Origin: Nannocystis punicea
GTDB taxonomy: Bacteria; Myxococcota_A; Polyangia; Nannocystales; Nannocystaceae
Direction: 5' to 3'
NCBI RefSeq assembly: GCF_026965555.1
Contig: NZ_CP114040.1
Coordinates: forward strand, 434,001-498,000
DNA length: 64,000 bases
The first letter of the stretch is position 1. Each line of letters begins with the position of its first letter. A program made the translations under genes and the position numbers. Positions 52,203-61,539 of the stretch are shown in pieces. The notes under the pieces are model-generated. The model searched no databases. It worked only from the letters and a program-made list of their open reading frames with translations, and had not been told where the DNA came from.

Positions 52203-54317
52203 GTGCGACGCACTGTGCCGATCGAGACCCTGCCGGGTGAGGTGCGGGTCGAGGACGCGGTCGAGATGGCCTGCGCGCAGGACGTGACGTTCATCGAGGA
52301 GCGGCTGCGCCGCGGGATGAGCGTGCTGGTCGAGTGCGACAAGGAGCTGGCGCTGCACGTGTACCTGGCCGTGCGCGCGCGGCTGCGTCGCGGGGCCGGC
52401 AACGGGCGCGGGCCGCAGATCGTGATCGTGGACGGGCGCCCGCGCGAGGGCGAGGAGAGCCGCGGCAACCTGGCGTCGATGCTGTCGCAGCTGACGACGG
52501 CGATCCGCGGCAGCGTGGAGCGGACGATCATCGTGCTGCTGCACCTCGACGTGCTGACGACGACGCACACGAGCCTGACGATGGAGGCGCGCGAGGCGAT
52601 CCCGCTGCTGTACGAGAACCCGGAGGCGATCCTGCTCGGCTTCCGCGACCCGAGCTTCCAGCTGCCGAAGGTGATCGAGGGGGTGTTCGCGGTCCGCCGC
52701 GAGATCGTCGGGGTGCCGCGCGAGTCGCTGGCGAAGATCGTGACGCAGCGCGAGGCGAAGGCGATCGACGCCGACAACTTCGACCCGTTCGCGCTGTATA
52801 AATATGTGTCGGGGCTGAACCCGGTGCGGCTGCGGCGATTGATGCAAGCGGTCGGGCTGCGCCGCGAGGCGATGCCGGGCCGCTCGCAGGCGGCGCAGGT
52901 GTACCGCGAGCTGCGGCGGCAGACGGTCAGCGAAGACGTCGAGCTGCCCAACGTCGATCTCGAGCGCGACATCGGCGGCTACCCGGAGGTGAAGCTGCGG
53001 CTGCGCGAGGAGCTGCTCGACCTGCTGCGGCGCAAGGACAGCCTCGGCAGCGAGGGCGAGATCCAGGCGCTCGAGGGGCTCTTGCCGCGCGGGATTATCT
53101 TTCACGGGCCGCCCGGGACCGGCAAGACGTACTTCGCCAAGGCGATGGCGACGGCGATGGACGCGACGGTCATCATCGTGTCGGGGCCGGAGCTGAAGTC
53201 GAAGTGGGTCGGCGAGAGCGAGGAGAATCTGCGCCGGGTGTTCCGCCAGGCCCGCCGCAGCGCGCCGGCGGTGGTGGTCTTCGACGAGATCGACGCGTTC
53301 GCCCACGCGCGCGGGACGTACGAGGGCTCGGGGGTCGAGCACTCGATGGTGAATCAGCTGCTGACCGAGATGGACGGGTTCCGCGGCAGCGAGAGCGTGT
53401 TCGTGGTCGGGACGACGAACTTTTTGGAGAGCCTCGACGGGGCGTTGCTGCGGCCGGGGCGGTTCGAATTTTTGATCGAGATCCCGGCGCCCGGAGTGCA
53501 GGACCGGCGCGAGATCGTGGAGATCTACGACCGCAAGCTCGAGCTGGGGCTGTCGCGTGAATTGCAGGAGCACCTGGTGCGGCGCACGGAGGGGCTGGCG
53601 GAGCGGGCGCGCGGGCTGCCGTTCACGGGCGACCACATCTACGCGGTGTGCCGGGCGCTGAAGCGGCAGGCGATCCGCACCGGCGAGAAGAAGTTCACGC
53701 CGGAGGACATCGACCGCGCGCTGCAGCGCAAGACGCGAGCGGCGGTGGTGCTGAGCCCGGCGGAGGAGCGGGTGGTGGCGATCCACGAGGCCGGGCACGC
53801 GCTGCTGGCGATGCTGGTCGAGCACGCGACGCCGCCGGAGCGGATCTCGATCGCGGCCGACATGGAAGGGGCGCTCGGCTACGTGCTGCGGGCGGCGCGG
53901 GCGCGGCCGTACGCGATCACTGCGGCCGACATGCGCGCGGACATCTGCGTCGGGCTCGGGGGGATGTGCGCGGAGCGGCTGGTGTTCGGCGAGGTGTCGA
54001 TCGGGGCGCACACGGACCTGCAGCAGGTCAACCGGATCGCGCTGGCGATGGTCGAGGAGTACGGGATGGGCGCGAGCACGGGGGTGCTGGTGCGCCTCGA
54101 CGACGCGCCGCGCCACGGGACGCCGATGTCGGAGCGCCGCCGCGAGCGGGTCGACGCCGAGGTGACGGAGATCCTCGAGAAGGAGCTGGCGCGGGCGCAG
54201 GAGCTGTTGACCGGCCACCGCGCGATGCTCGAGGCGCTGGCGGAGACGCTGCTCTCGCGCAAGGTGCTCGACCGCGCCGAGCTGAGCGCGCTGACGAAGG
54301 GAGAGAGCCATGGCTGA
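52203..54317 (+). CDS. FtsH-like AAA+ protease without membrane anchor
   Basis: 704 aa from GTG 52203. Residues 1-240 are a degenerate Ycf46-like ATPase domain (PQIVIVDGRPREGEE, TIIVLLHLDVLTTTHTS, ILLGFRDPSFQLP). The active AAA+ module follows: Walker A GPPGTGKT (about 301-308), Walker B VVFDEIDAFAHARGT (about 358), sensor GTTNFLESLDGALLRPGRF. The M41 peptidase has the zinc motif HEAGH (about 527-531) and the third ligand segment GGMCAERLVFGEVSIGAHTDLQQ. FtsH needs ATP to unfold and degrade proteins. Here there are no N-terminal transmembrane helices, so it is soluble. Conflict-operon context suggests activated proteolysis. It overlaps the next start by eight bases. Confidence 0.88.
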   Translation: MRRTVPIETLPGEVRVEDAVEMACAQDVTFIEERLRRGMSVLVECDKELALHVYLAVRARLRRGAGNGRGPQIVIVDGRPREGEESRGNLASMLSQLTTAIRGSVERTIIVLLHLDVLTTTHTSLTMEAREAIPLLYENPEAILLGFRDPSFQLPKVIEGVFAVRREIVGVPRESLAKIVTQREAKAIDADNFDPFALYKYVSGLNPVRLRRLMQAVGLRREAMPGRSQAAQVYRELRRQTVSEDVELPNVDLERDIGGYPEVKLRLREELLDLLRRKDSLGSEGEIQALEGLLPRGIIFHGPPGTGKTYFAKAMATAMDATVIIVSGPELKSKWVGESEENLRRVFRQARRSAPAVVVFDEIDAFAHARGTYEGSGVEHSMVNQLLTEMDGFRGSESVFVVGTTNFLESLDGALLRPGRFEFLIEIPAPGVQDRREIVEIYDRKLELGLSRELQEHLVRRTEGLAERARGLPFTGDHIYAVCRALKRQAIRTGEKKFTPEDIDRALQRKTRAAVVLSPAEERVVAIHEAGHALLAMLVEHATPPERISIAADMEGALGYVLRAARARPYAITAADMRADICVGLGGMCAERLVFGEVSIGAHTDLQQVNRIALAMVEEYGMGASTGVLVRLDDAPRHGTPMSERRRERVDAEVTEILEKELARAQELLTGHRAMLEALAETLLSRKVLDRAELSALTKGESHG

Positions 54318-54576
54318 GGTGACGATCCGGCTGCGCCACAACCCGCGCACGGGCGAGCGCGAGGTGGTGATCCACTACGAGTCCGACAGCGACGCGCTGC
54401 CGCACGAGCACGAGCGCGACCACCGGGCGCTGGCGGAGCGGCTGATCGGCCGGCCGCTCGAGCAGGTGCTCGGCGGGATGGTGGTCGACCGCGTGGTGGT
54501 CGAGAAGGCGCCGAAGGCCGGGGCGGCGGCCGCAGAGGAGGCCGCGCGCGAGAAGGCCGGGGTGCGCGGCCAATAG
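54310..54576 (+). CDS. Small ternary-system partner, 88 aa
   Basis: The ATG overlaps the FtsH-like stop by eight bases, so translation is coupled. Residues 1-60 form a small strand-helix unit (MAEVTIRLRHNPRTGEREVVIHYESDSDALPHEHERDHRALAERLIGRP) and the tail is Ala/Glu-rich helical. The shape and size resemble DUF2997-type small proteins that accompany DUF1257 and FtsH/Ycf46-like genes, but the match is weak. A substrate adaptor or tag for the protease is an inference. Confidence 0.55.
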   Translation: MAEVTIRLRHNPRTGEREVVIHYESDSDALPHEHERDHRALAERLIGRPLEQVLGGMVVDRVVVEKAPKAGAAAAEEAAREKAGVRGQ

Positions 54577-54595
54577 CCGGAGAAGTGAGCCGGAC

Positions 54596-57500
54596 GTGCG
54601 GTTCTGCCTGCTGCTGACGGGGACGGCGAGCGACGGCGCGACGCTGGCGGTGCTGCTCGAGGCGGCGCCGTTCCTGGCCGAAAGGACATGGTCGGTGATG
54701 CTCGACATGTCCGGGCCGGCCAGCGCGCTCGCCTGCGAGGGGCTCGATGCTGTCCTCGCGGACAGGTTGATGCCGCGCGGGCTGCCGCTGGCGACGGCGA
54801 GCGAGCAGGACGAGACGCTGGTGCTGGCGCCGCTGCGCGGCGGGGCGCCGATGCGCTGGAATTGGTGGAAGGGGCGGACCGCGCCGCGATTGGTGGAGGC
54901 GCTGCGGCTGCGCAGGCTGCCGGGCGAGCCGCTGGTCGACGAGGCGTTGTTCGTGATGCGCTCCGAGACGGAGGCGCCGCGGCTGCTGCTCGAGCGGCTG
55001 CTCCTGCTCGGGCGCTCGGACGCGCAGGTGGTCAGCTTCGTCGACGAGGCGGGCGCGGGCAGCTTCGCGGTCAAGGTGAAGGCGCCGCCGATCTACCTGA
55101 TGATGGCGGCGCGCGACGGCGGCGGCGAGGTGGCGGTGTACGGGCGCCACGGCACCAGCTCGCTGTGGGTCGCCTGGTCTTTCGAACATCCGGCGCCGGG
55201 GCCGGCGGCGGCCTCGCTGGCGCGGATGAACCAGGCGGCGCTGGTCGACCGCGAGGGCAACTGGCTGCGCACGCCGGCGGAGTGGCGGGTGCGGGCGATC
55301 CACGACGCGGTGGCGCCGGAGCTCGAGGCGCCGCGGGTGGTGATGCGCTCGGTGGAGTCGGAGGTGCGGTTCCGGGTGGCGATCCGCCTGGCGCCGGCGG
55401 CGATCACCGATCCGGATCTGTGGTTGCTGTCGCCGGAGCAATTGCTCGAGCTCGAGCCGCTGATCGAGGTGAGCACGGCCGACGAGCTGTCGCGCCTGAC
55501 GGTGGCGCGACTCACCGGCGGGGACGGGACGGTCTACCTGCTGCGCGAGCGGGTGCGGCCGGGGACGCCGCGGATGGCGGGGCGGGTCAGCGACACTCTC
55601 GGGGTGCCGGGTTATTCGCAGGTGGCGGGGGCCGACAACCTGTACGTTCCGACAGGTCGACGATTGATGCCGGTGCTGCGGCGCGACGACCTGCGGGCGC
55701 TGCTGGGGCTCGAGCGGGCGCACACTGTGGTGCTCACGGAGGACCGCGACGGGCCGCGGGTGGTGACGATCGCGGAGGTCGACGAGCAGCCGCTGCAGCG
55801 GTGGATCGACTACGTGGCGACGGACCGCCGGCTCGAGCTCGACAAGCTGCTCGAGCGCAGCGTGTTCGAGTTCCCGGAGGTGACGATCGAGTGGCCGAAG
55901 GAGGCGCGGCAGCCGGCGCCGAAGCGGCCGTCGACGCGCGAGGCGCCGGTCAAGCGGGCGCCGGCGCCGAAGCCGGTGGTGGTGGAAGAGGCGGCGCGGG
56001 GGATCGACGTCGACGCGGCGGCGCACCTGCGGGCGCTGCGAGAGCAGGTGCGCGCGCTCGAGAAGCGGGTGATCGCGGGCGGCTGCGACGAGCCGGAGGT
56101 GTGGCAGGAGCTCGGCGAGGTCAAGGCGGAGCTCGGCGACGGCGACGAGGCGGCCGATTGCTTCGAGATGGCGCTGCTGCACGCGGGGCCGCCGTACGAC
56201 GCGGGGCTCGCCGGGCGATTGATGGCAGCGAGCCGCGGCGACGACTCCGAGGATTCGCTGATGGAGTGGGTGGTCGCGTCGCGGCGGACGCCGGCGGAGG
56301 CGAGTCGACTGGGTGCTTCGCTGGTGGCGCGAGTGGCGGCGCAGCGGCCACCGGCCGACGAATTGATGCAGCTGGCGCTGCCGATCTTCGCCGACCCGCG
56401 GCTGCCGGTGTCGCGCCGGCTGGCGTGGGCGGTGCTGGCAGGCTGGCACCACCACGCGCGCGACCGCCTCGGCATCACCCGCGCGAAGGAGGCGATCCTC
56501 GGCGGGATCAACGAGCGCGGGCTGAGCGAATTGCACGACCTGCCGCGCTTCGTGCGACACGCGCTGGCGCGCGAGGGCGAGGACGCGAACGAGGAGTCGG
56601 CCGAGGCCCGCGGCGATCGCCTGCAGCAGGGCCAGCTGATCGCGCTCGAGGCGATGTGGCACGAGGCGTCGCAGGCGGGGCTGCCCGAGATGGACGCGCC
56701 GGCGGCCTTCATGCGCCTGATCTTCGCCGTCGGGTTCGCGCGGCTCGGGGCCCGCGGGCTGGCGCAGGAATTGATCGCGCCGGTCGAGCTCGAGCTCGAC
56801 GTGCACGAGATCCCCAACCGCGCGCTGTTCCGCCTGTACATGGCCCGCCTGGCCCACGAGAGCTCGGGCGGCAGCCCGGAGGTGTGGGCGGCGGAGGTCG
56901 GGCGGATCGTCGAGAGCGTCCGCGACGCGCGCTTGCAGCAGGCGGTGCTGTGGCTGCAGAAGCGGTCGATGTGGCTGCGCACGACGAACGAGGAGGAGTC
57001 GGCGGCGAGCAAGGGGGCGCGCTACAAGCTGCCGCAGGGGGTGGACGTCGGCGGGCTGGCGGAGGTGGTGGCGCGCGAGGTGTCGATCGGGACGCGGACG
57101 TTCGACTACTTGATCGCGGAGGCGGTCGACGTGTGCGTGCGCCGGGCGCTGGCGAGCGGCAGCGACGCGGTGGTGGCGGAGGTGCTGGCGAGCGCGGAGC
57201 CGGGGCTCGGCAACATCCAGATCTTGAGCCACCGCGCGGAGGCGGTGGCGGCGTGCATCCACGGGGCGGCGAGCGTCGGCGACGACGCGATGGTGGGGCG
57301 CCTGCTCGAGACGCTGGTGAACATCGCCCGCAGCGAGAAGCTGGGCTCGGCGCGTGAGCTGGTGCGGGCGACGCAGCGCGGGCTCGGGGCGCTGCGCCGC
57401 TTCGGCGGGCTCGAGCCGGCGCGCGGATTGCTCGAGGCGCTGTCGCGGGTGCACGCGTACACGTCGAGCGACCAGATCCTGCTGTCGGCGACGGTGGCGA

Positions 57501-57883
57501 CGGGGTTCGTGCAGATCGGCGAGGAGCGCGTGGCCGACGAGGTGCTGGACACTCTGTGCGCGCAGGTGCTGGCCGGGTCGCTCGACTATGTGACGCGGGC
57601 GCAGGGCGGGCTGGCGGTGGCGCAGGCGCTGCGGCACTGGCCCAACATGACGCGCGTCGAGCGGTTCCGCCGCTTCATCGCCGCGCTCGCGGTGTTCCGC
57701 GACACCTTCACCGCCAGCCGCTACTACGATACGCACAAGATCCTGATCTTGGAGGCGATCGTCGACAGCCTGGCGGACAGCCGCACCCGCCACAGCGACC
57801 GCGTGCAGGGCTTCCTCGACCAGGAGGAGCACGCCCTGCGCCGGCGCATCGTCACCGACTGGAGCGCAGTATGTGGACGCTAG
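54596..57883 (+). CDS. Large repeat protein of the FtsH-MoxR operon
   Basis: 1095 aa from GTG 54596 (ggagaag about ten bases upstream). The N-terminal 420 residues are mixed alpha/beta with no named domain (MRFCLLLTGTASDGATLAVLLEAA, DAQVVSFVDEAGAGSFAVKVKAPPIYLMMAA). Residues about 440-1095 are alpha-helical and repeat-like (LRALREQVRALEKRV, ELGEVKAELGDGDEAADCFEMALLHAG, a TPR-type unit) and extend as an alpha-solenoid to the end. Large scaffolds of this sort partner MoxR and vWA proteins in predicted conflict systems, linking sensing to effector activation. The gene overlaps the MoxR start by 13 bases. I see no separate toxin domain, so the effector function may rest with the FtsH protease. 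Confidence 0.65.
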   Translation: MRFCLLLTGTASDGATLAVLLEAAPFLAERTWSVMLDMSGPASALACEGLDAVLADRLMPRGLPLATASEQDETLVLAPLRGGAPMRWNWWKGRTAPRLVEALRLRRLPGEPLVDEALFVMRSETEAPRLLLERLLLLGRSDAQVVSFVDEAGAGSFAVKVKAPPIYLMMAARDGGGEVAVYGRHGTSSLWVAWSFEHPAPGPAAASLARMNQAALVDREGNWLRTPAEWRVRAIHDAVAPELEAPRVVMRSVESEVRFRVAIRLAPAAITDPDLWLLSPEQLLELEPLIEVSTADELSRLTVARLTGGDGTVYLLRERVRPGTPRMAGRVSDTLGVPGYSQVAGADNLYVPTGRRLMPVLRRDDLRALLGLERAHTVVLTEDRDGPRVVTIAEVDEQPLQRWIDYVATDRRLELDKLLERSVFEFPEVTIEWPKEARQPAPKRPSTREAPVKRAPAPKPVVVEEAARGIDVDAAAHLRALREQVRALEKRVIAGGCDEPEVWQELGEVKAELGDGDEAADCFEMALLHAGPPYDAGLAGRLMAASRGDDSEDSLMEWVVASRRTPAEASRLGASLVARVAAQRPPADELMQLALPIFADPRLPVSRRLAWAVLAGWHHHARDRLGITRAKEAILGGINERGLSELHDLPRFVRHALAREGEDANEESAEARGDRLQQGQLIALEAMWHEASQAGLPEMDAPAAFMRLIFAVGFARLGARGLAQELIAPVELELDVHEIPNRALFRLYMARLAHESSGGSPEVWAAEVGRIVESVRDARLQQAVLWLQKRSMWLRTTNEEESAASKGARYKLPQGVDVGGLAEVVAREVSIGTRTFDYLIAEAVDVCVRRALASGSDAVVAEVLASAEPGLGNIQILSHRAEAVAACIHGAASVGDDAMVGRLLETLVNIARSEKLGSARELVRATQRGLGALRRFGGLEPARGLLEALSRVHAYTSSDQILLSATVATGFVQIGEERVADEVLDTLCAQVLAGSLDYVTRAQGGLAVAQALRHWPNMTRVERFRRFIAALAVFRDTFTASRYYDTHKILILEAIVDSLADSRTRHSDRVQGFLDQEEHALRRRIVTDWSAVCGR
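54751..54764. repeat. TGTC-N6-GACA palindrome
   Basis: TGTCCTCGCGGACA, with outer C and G extending the arms, in the first 60 codons of the large repeat protein gene. Confidence 0.7.
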
Positions 57884-58857
57884 AGGAGCTCGAGCCCGAG
57901 ATCGACGACATCCGCGCGCGGATCCAGCAGCACCGCCGGGGCCTGAAGGAGTACTTCGTGGCCCGCGACGAGGAGATCGATCTGGCGATCCTGTGCGCGG
58001 TGGCCCAGGAGCCGCTGCTGCTGGTCGGTCCGCCGGGGACGGCCAAGAGCGACCTGGTCGTCAAGCTGACGGAGAGCCTGGGGCTCGGGGCCGGCGACTA
58101 CTTCGAGTACATGCTGACGAAGTTCACCGAGCCGAGCGAGATCCTCGGGCCGATCGACATCGCGGTGCTCAAGGAAGGGCGCTACCTCCGGCGCACCCGC
58201 GGGATGCTGCCCGACTGCAGGGTGGCGTTCCTCGACGAGATCTTCAAGTCGAACTCGGCGATCCTCAACACGCTGCTGACGATCCTCAACGAGCGCAAGT
58301 TCTATCAGGACGGGCAGCCGACGCCGGTGCGGCTGGTGATGCTGTTCGCGGCGACCAACGACATCCCCGACCAAAGCGAGCTCGAGGCGATGGCGGACCG
58401 CTTCATCCTCAAGATCGAGACGAAGCCGGTGAAGGACCGCCACTTCGAGGAGCTGATCGACGCGGGGGTGATGAACGAGTCGTACCGCGCGAGCGGACAC
58501 AAGCCGTGGACCCGCGGGGCGGCGTCGCTCGACGACTTCCTGAAGCTGAAGCGGTTCATGGACCTGAGCTTCGGGATGGGCCGCGAGCCGGGCCGCGACC
58601 GGGCGCAGTGGTTCCCGCGGCCGGTGTTCGCGGAGATGCGGCGGATCGTGCGGGCGCTCGAGACGGAGGACAAGGTGATGGTCAGCGACCGCAAGCTGGT
58701 CAAGCTCTACAAGGTCATCCGTACGCAGGCGTTCCTCAACCACGGCGGGGCGGTGCAGACTTCGGACCTGAACCTGCTGGCCTACGTGGGCAACCGCCGC
58801 GACGAGATCCCGGTGGTGGCGAGCAAGGTCAAGGCGCTGCTGGGCCTCGGCGGGTGA
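57871..58857 (+). CDS. MoxR-family AAA+ ATPase
   Basis: 328 aa from ATG 57871, overlapping the preceding stop. Walker A GPPGTAKS (53-60), Walker B VAFLDEIFKSNSAILNTLLTILNER (about 117-141) and sensor AATNDIPDQSELEAMADRF all follow the MoxR pattern, including the TEPSEILGPIDI strand-loop. MoxR ATPases work as chaperones on vWA-domain partners. Here the partner may be the next gene, four bases downstream. Together with the FtsH-like gene it supports a ternary system. Confidence 0.92.
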   Translation: MWTLEELEPEIDDIRARIQQHRRGLKEYFVARDEEIDLAILCAVAQEPLLLVGPPGTAKSDLVVKLTESLGLGAGDYFEYMLTKFTEPSEILGPIDIAVLKEGRYLRRTRGMLPDCRVAFLDEIFKSNSAILNTLLTILNERKFYQDGQPTPVRLVMLFAATNDIPDQSELEAMADRFILKIETKPVKDRHFEELIDAGVMNESYRASGHKPWTRGAASLDDFLKLKRFMDLSFGMGREPGRDRAQWFPRPVFAEMRRIVRALETEDKVMVSDRKLVKLYKVIRTQAFLNHGGAVQTSDLNLLAYVGNRRDEIPVVASKVKALLGLGG

Positions 58858-58861
58858 GCGC

Positions 58862-60286
58862 GTGGCCCGGCGACTCAGCCGCGAGGAACTGCTGCCGGCG
58901 CTGAAGGCGTGGGCCTACGTGAGCGGCTACGGCGGCTCGCTGGCAGAGTCACTGCCGCCGGCGCTGGGCTGGCTGCGCGCGCTGTGGGAGGAGGGCCACG
59001 ACGCGCTGCCGCTCGACCTGGTTCACGACCTCGGGACGCTGCTGGTCGAGGGCCGGGCGTTCGCGTTCGCGTCGAGCCGCGACCTGGCCGATTGGCCAGA
59101 AGAGGAGCGGGCCGAGCGGCTGCAGTACGAGGATCGCGTGCTCGGCAGGTGGATCCTCGACCCGAGCGTGAGCGACGCGCACGTGGCGATCGCGGCGCTG
59201 TCGGGCGAGCTGCAGCCGCGGGCGCTGGCGCACGCGATCGGCCTGGCCCTCGGGACAGCCGCGCGGCGGGCCGAGCTCGACGCGGGCAACCCGGCGATCC
59301 TGCGCTCGTCGTGGCGCGAGGCGCTGGCGCTGTGCGCGAGCTGGCCGGCCCGCCACGGGGCGTGGGAGGAGCCGCCGGTCGACGAGCACTGGCGGGCGTG
59401 GGCGCTGGCGATCCGGGCGGCGATCGTGGGTCGCCTCGGCGAGGGCAAGCTGTTCTCGCCGGAGGACCTGTGGGAGCTGGCGCACCTGGCCGACCTGCCG
59501 AACGAGTCGAGCCGGCTGGCGCTGCGAGAGCTGCACGCGGCGACCGCGGCGATCGGCGGGGTGAACCCGGGCGTGGCGATGGCGGTGCGCCGGCGGGCGC
59601 AGGAGGTGGCGGTCGACGAGGAGGACGCGAGTCACTACCCGGCCGGCGGCTTCGATGCGCTGAGCACCCGCGGTCGGTTCGAAAATTTGGTGCGCAGCGA
59701 GGTGGCGTACGTGGACGCGGGGCGCGAGGAGCTGGGGCAGATCGATCTGTTCGACGTCCGCTTCGCTCAGGGCGAGCTGCTGTATTACACCCGCGACGAG
59801 AGCCCGCTGTTCGATCAACGGCGCCGCGTGACCGTGGTGATCGAGCGACCGCTCGACCAGCGGCACAAGCACCCGGAGCTGGCGGCGCAGACGCTGGTGC
59901 TGGTCGACGCGGCGACGCTGCGCCTGCAGGCCGACATGATTCAGGTGTTCGGTCCGTCGGGCGCGGAGCTGCACCTGCGCTGGCGCACCAGCGGCAAGGC
60001 CGACGCGGAGGCGGCCGACGAGGAGGCGCGATTGATGGCGATGACTCTGGCCGACGACCTGGCGCACCGCCGGGTGACCCTGGCGACGATGACGGACTGG
60101 CAGGAGGCGCCGCCGCGCGGGCTGGTGGTGTTCGCGGCCCATCAGGAGGACCCACGCGCGGGGGCGCGGGCGTGGGTGCGGGTCGGCGAGCCGCGCTGGG
60201 TGCTGGACGGCGAGAGCTTCGCGGTCGGCGAGCCGGGCGGGCTGCGGGGGCTGCTCGACGCGATCTTGCTGCGGCTGTTCGCGTGA
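58862..60286 (+). CDS. Possible degenerate vWA-type partner of MoxR
   Basis: 474 aa from GTG 58862. The first 260 residues are helical (LSREELLPALKAWAYVSGYGG...). Residues about 270-470 look like a Rossmann-type alpha/beta domain: LLYYTRDESPLFDQRRRVTVVIERP, LVLVDAATLRLQADMIQVFG, ELHLRWRT, LATMTDWQEAPPRGLVVFAAHQED. The arrangement suits a vWA domain, but no MIDAS (DxSxS) motif is present, so metal-dependent adhesion is unlikely. The position immediately after MoxR is what a vWA partner would have. It is the last gene of the operon; the alternative is an unrelated accessory protein. Confidence 0.5.
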   Translation: MARRLSREELLPALKAWAYVSGYGGSLAESLPPALGWLRALWEEGHDALPLDLVHDLGTLLVEGRAFAFASSRDLADWPEEERAERLQYEDRVLGRWILDPSVSDAHVAIAALSGELQPRALAHAIGLALGTAARRAELDAGNPAILRSSWREALALCASWPARHGAWEEPPVDEHWRAWALAIRAAIVGRLGEGKLFSPEDLWELAHLADLPNESSRLALRELHAATAAIGGVNPGVAMAVRRRAQEVAVDEEDASHYPAGGFDALSTRGRFENLVRSEVAYVDAGREELGQIDLFDVRFAQGELLYYTRDESPLFDQRRRVTVVIERPLDQRHKHPELAAQTLVLVDAATLRLQADMIQVFGPSGAELHLRWRTSGKADAEAADEEARLMAMTLADDLAHRRVTLATMTDWQEAPPRGLVVFAAHQEDPRAGARAWVRVGEPRWVLDGESFAVGEPGGLRGLLDAILLRLFA

Positions 60287-60304
60287 AGGTCCGGGCAGGT
60301 GGGC

Positions 60305-61264
60305 CTAACGGTCCGGCTCCCCGGCGGTCGAACCCATCAGGCGGTCGCGGTAGATCTTGCGGAAGCGCAGGGTCGGCTCGTCGGTGCGGACCGAACGCTC
60401 CTGGCTGGCGGGCGGGACCTCGCGCGGCGACGAGGTCTCGATGACGGCCCGATCCTCGCCGCCGATCTTTCGTCCGCTGGCCGCGAAGTAGCGATCGAAC
60501 AGGCGCGCCCGGAGAAAGTCGCGGATCGTCAGCATGAGCACGCGGGTGGTCGTGTGGTCGACGGGGAGCGCCGTCAACAGCAGCTCGAAGGTGCGTCTCC
60601 CGGAGGGGATGTGCAGGTGCATCGTGTTGGGAAACCGGTAGTCGAGGGTGATCGGCCGGGGGACGCCGTCGATCGCGGTCGATGTCCGACCGCCCCACGG
60701 CCGATCTTCCCAGAAGATGTCGAGACGCGAGCCGGGGCGGAGCGGCAGGGCGTCGCGGAGCGTCCGCCGGTGGACGAACGGGAGGTGCGGCCAGTCGAGC
60801 GAGTTCTCCATGACGCGCGTCCAGTGGATGTCGAACGGCGTGGTGAAGCCGCTGAGCGCGAGGCCGTCGCGCCGCAGCACGTCGGGCAGGTCGGGTTCCG
60901 ACGGCGCGGCGAGCCCGGGGGCCGTGTACAACCACAGGAGGCCGCCGCGCTCGCGCACGGGCACCGGCGTCGCGCCGAGGCGCTCGCGCCTGGCGTCGGG
61001 GTTCCACGGGACGAGCTGGTTGCTGCCGTCGCCGGCGAAGCGCCAGCCGTGGAACGGGCACTCGATGCACCCGTCCTCGACCTTGCCGAGCGACAACCGC
61101 ACGCCACGGTGCGGGCACCGATCGACGAGCGCGCAGGCCCGCCCTTGCCCGTCGCGGAACAGCACCAGCCGCTCTCCGGCGACCTGCAGCGGGAGCGGCG
61201 CGCGGCGCTTCAGGTCCCGGCCGAGGCCGACGATCGTCCAGACATGTGCGAAGCCGCGGAACAT
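60305..61264 (-). CDS. Rieske non-heme iron oxygenase
   Basis: 319 aa from ATG 61264, ggaggt six bases upstream; longer frames add only noise. Rieske ligands C50-x-H52 and C69-x2-H72 (CPHRGVRLSLG, CPFHGW) bind the 2Fe-2S cluster. The mononuclear iron site is DWPHLPFVH (D157, H160, H165). The size fits the terminal oxygenase alpha subunit family. Substrate is unknown; electron donors are not nearby. It is a convergent gene only 18 bases after the ternary-system operon and is probably unrelated to it. Confidence 0.9.
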   Translation of the reverse strand: MFRGFAHVWTIVGLGRDLKRRAPLPLQVAGERLVLFRDGQGRACALVDRCPHRGVRLSLGKVEDGCIECPFHGWRFAGDGSNQLVPWNPDARRERLGATPVPVRERGGLLWLYTAPGLAAPSEPDLPDVLRRDGLALSGFTTPFDIHWTRVMENSLDWPHLPFVHRRTLRDALPLRPGSRLDIFWEDRPWGGRTSTAIDGVPRPITLDYRFPNTMHLHIPSGRRTFELLLTALPVDHTTTRVLMLTIRDFLRARLFDRYFAASGRKIGGEDRAVIETSSPREVPPASQERSVRTDEPTLRFRKIYRDRLMGSTAGEPDR

Positions 61265-61363
61265 GGCTGACCTCCACGCTCTTTTTTCGCTGCCCGGGAA
61301 GGCGCGCCCGAAAGCCGTGTGCGGTGATTGTTTGGCCGGTGGATCGCGGCCAAGGACGAAAGC

Positions 61364-61387
61364 GCGCCGGCCCGGCGAAGCCGGCGC
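61364..61387. other. Stem-loop upstream of the Rieske oxygenase gene
   Basis: GCGCCGGC and GCCGGCGC form an eight-base stem with an eight-base loop, about 100 bases upstream of the Rieske start. The surrounding 275 bases between this gene and the LRR lipoprotein stop hold no protein-like frame. Confidence 0.3.
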
Positions 61388-61539
61388 GGCCGGGCGATCG
61401 ACGGCGGCGCCGGCGGCACGAGGCGCGAACGTGTTCACTCGGCGAGAGGGAAGGGCGAGCTCGAGGGCATGGCTCTCGAGTCAGGACGGCAGGAGGCAGG
61501 GCGCAGAGGTCGACCGGAGGATGAGCGAGGGGCGCGCGC

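Noticed and set aside
53879..57832. Minus-strand frame of about 1300 codons across the large repeat protein gene
   Set aside because: Same GC-driven shadow: Arg/His-rich, no ribosome-binding site, and opposite an operon with overlapping starts and stops.
60305..61264. Rieske oxygenase as part of the ternary conflict operon
   Set aside because: It is on the opposite strand, convergent, with its own ribosome-binding site; nothing ties it to the system.
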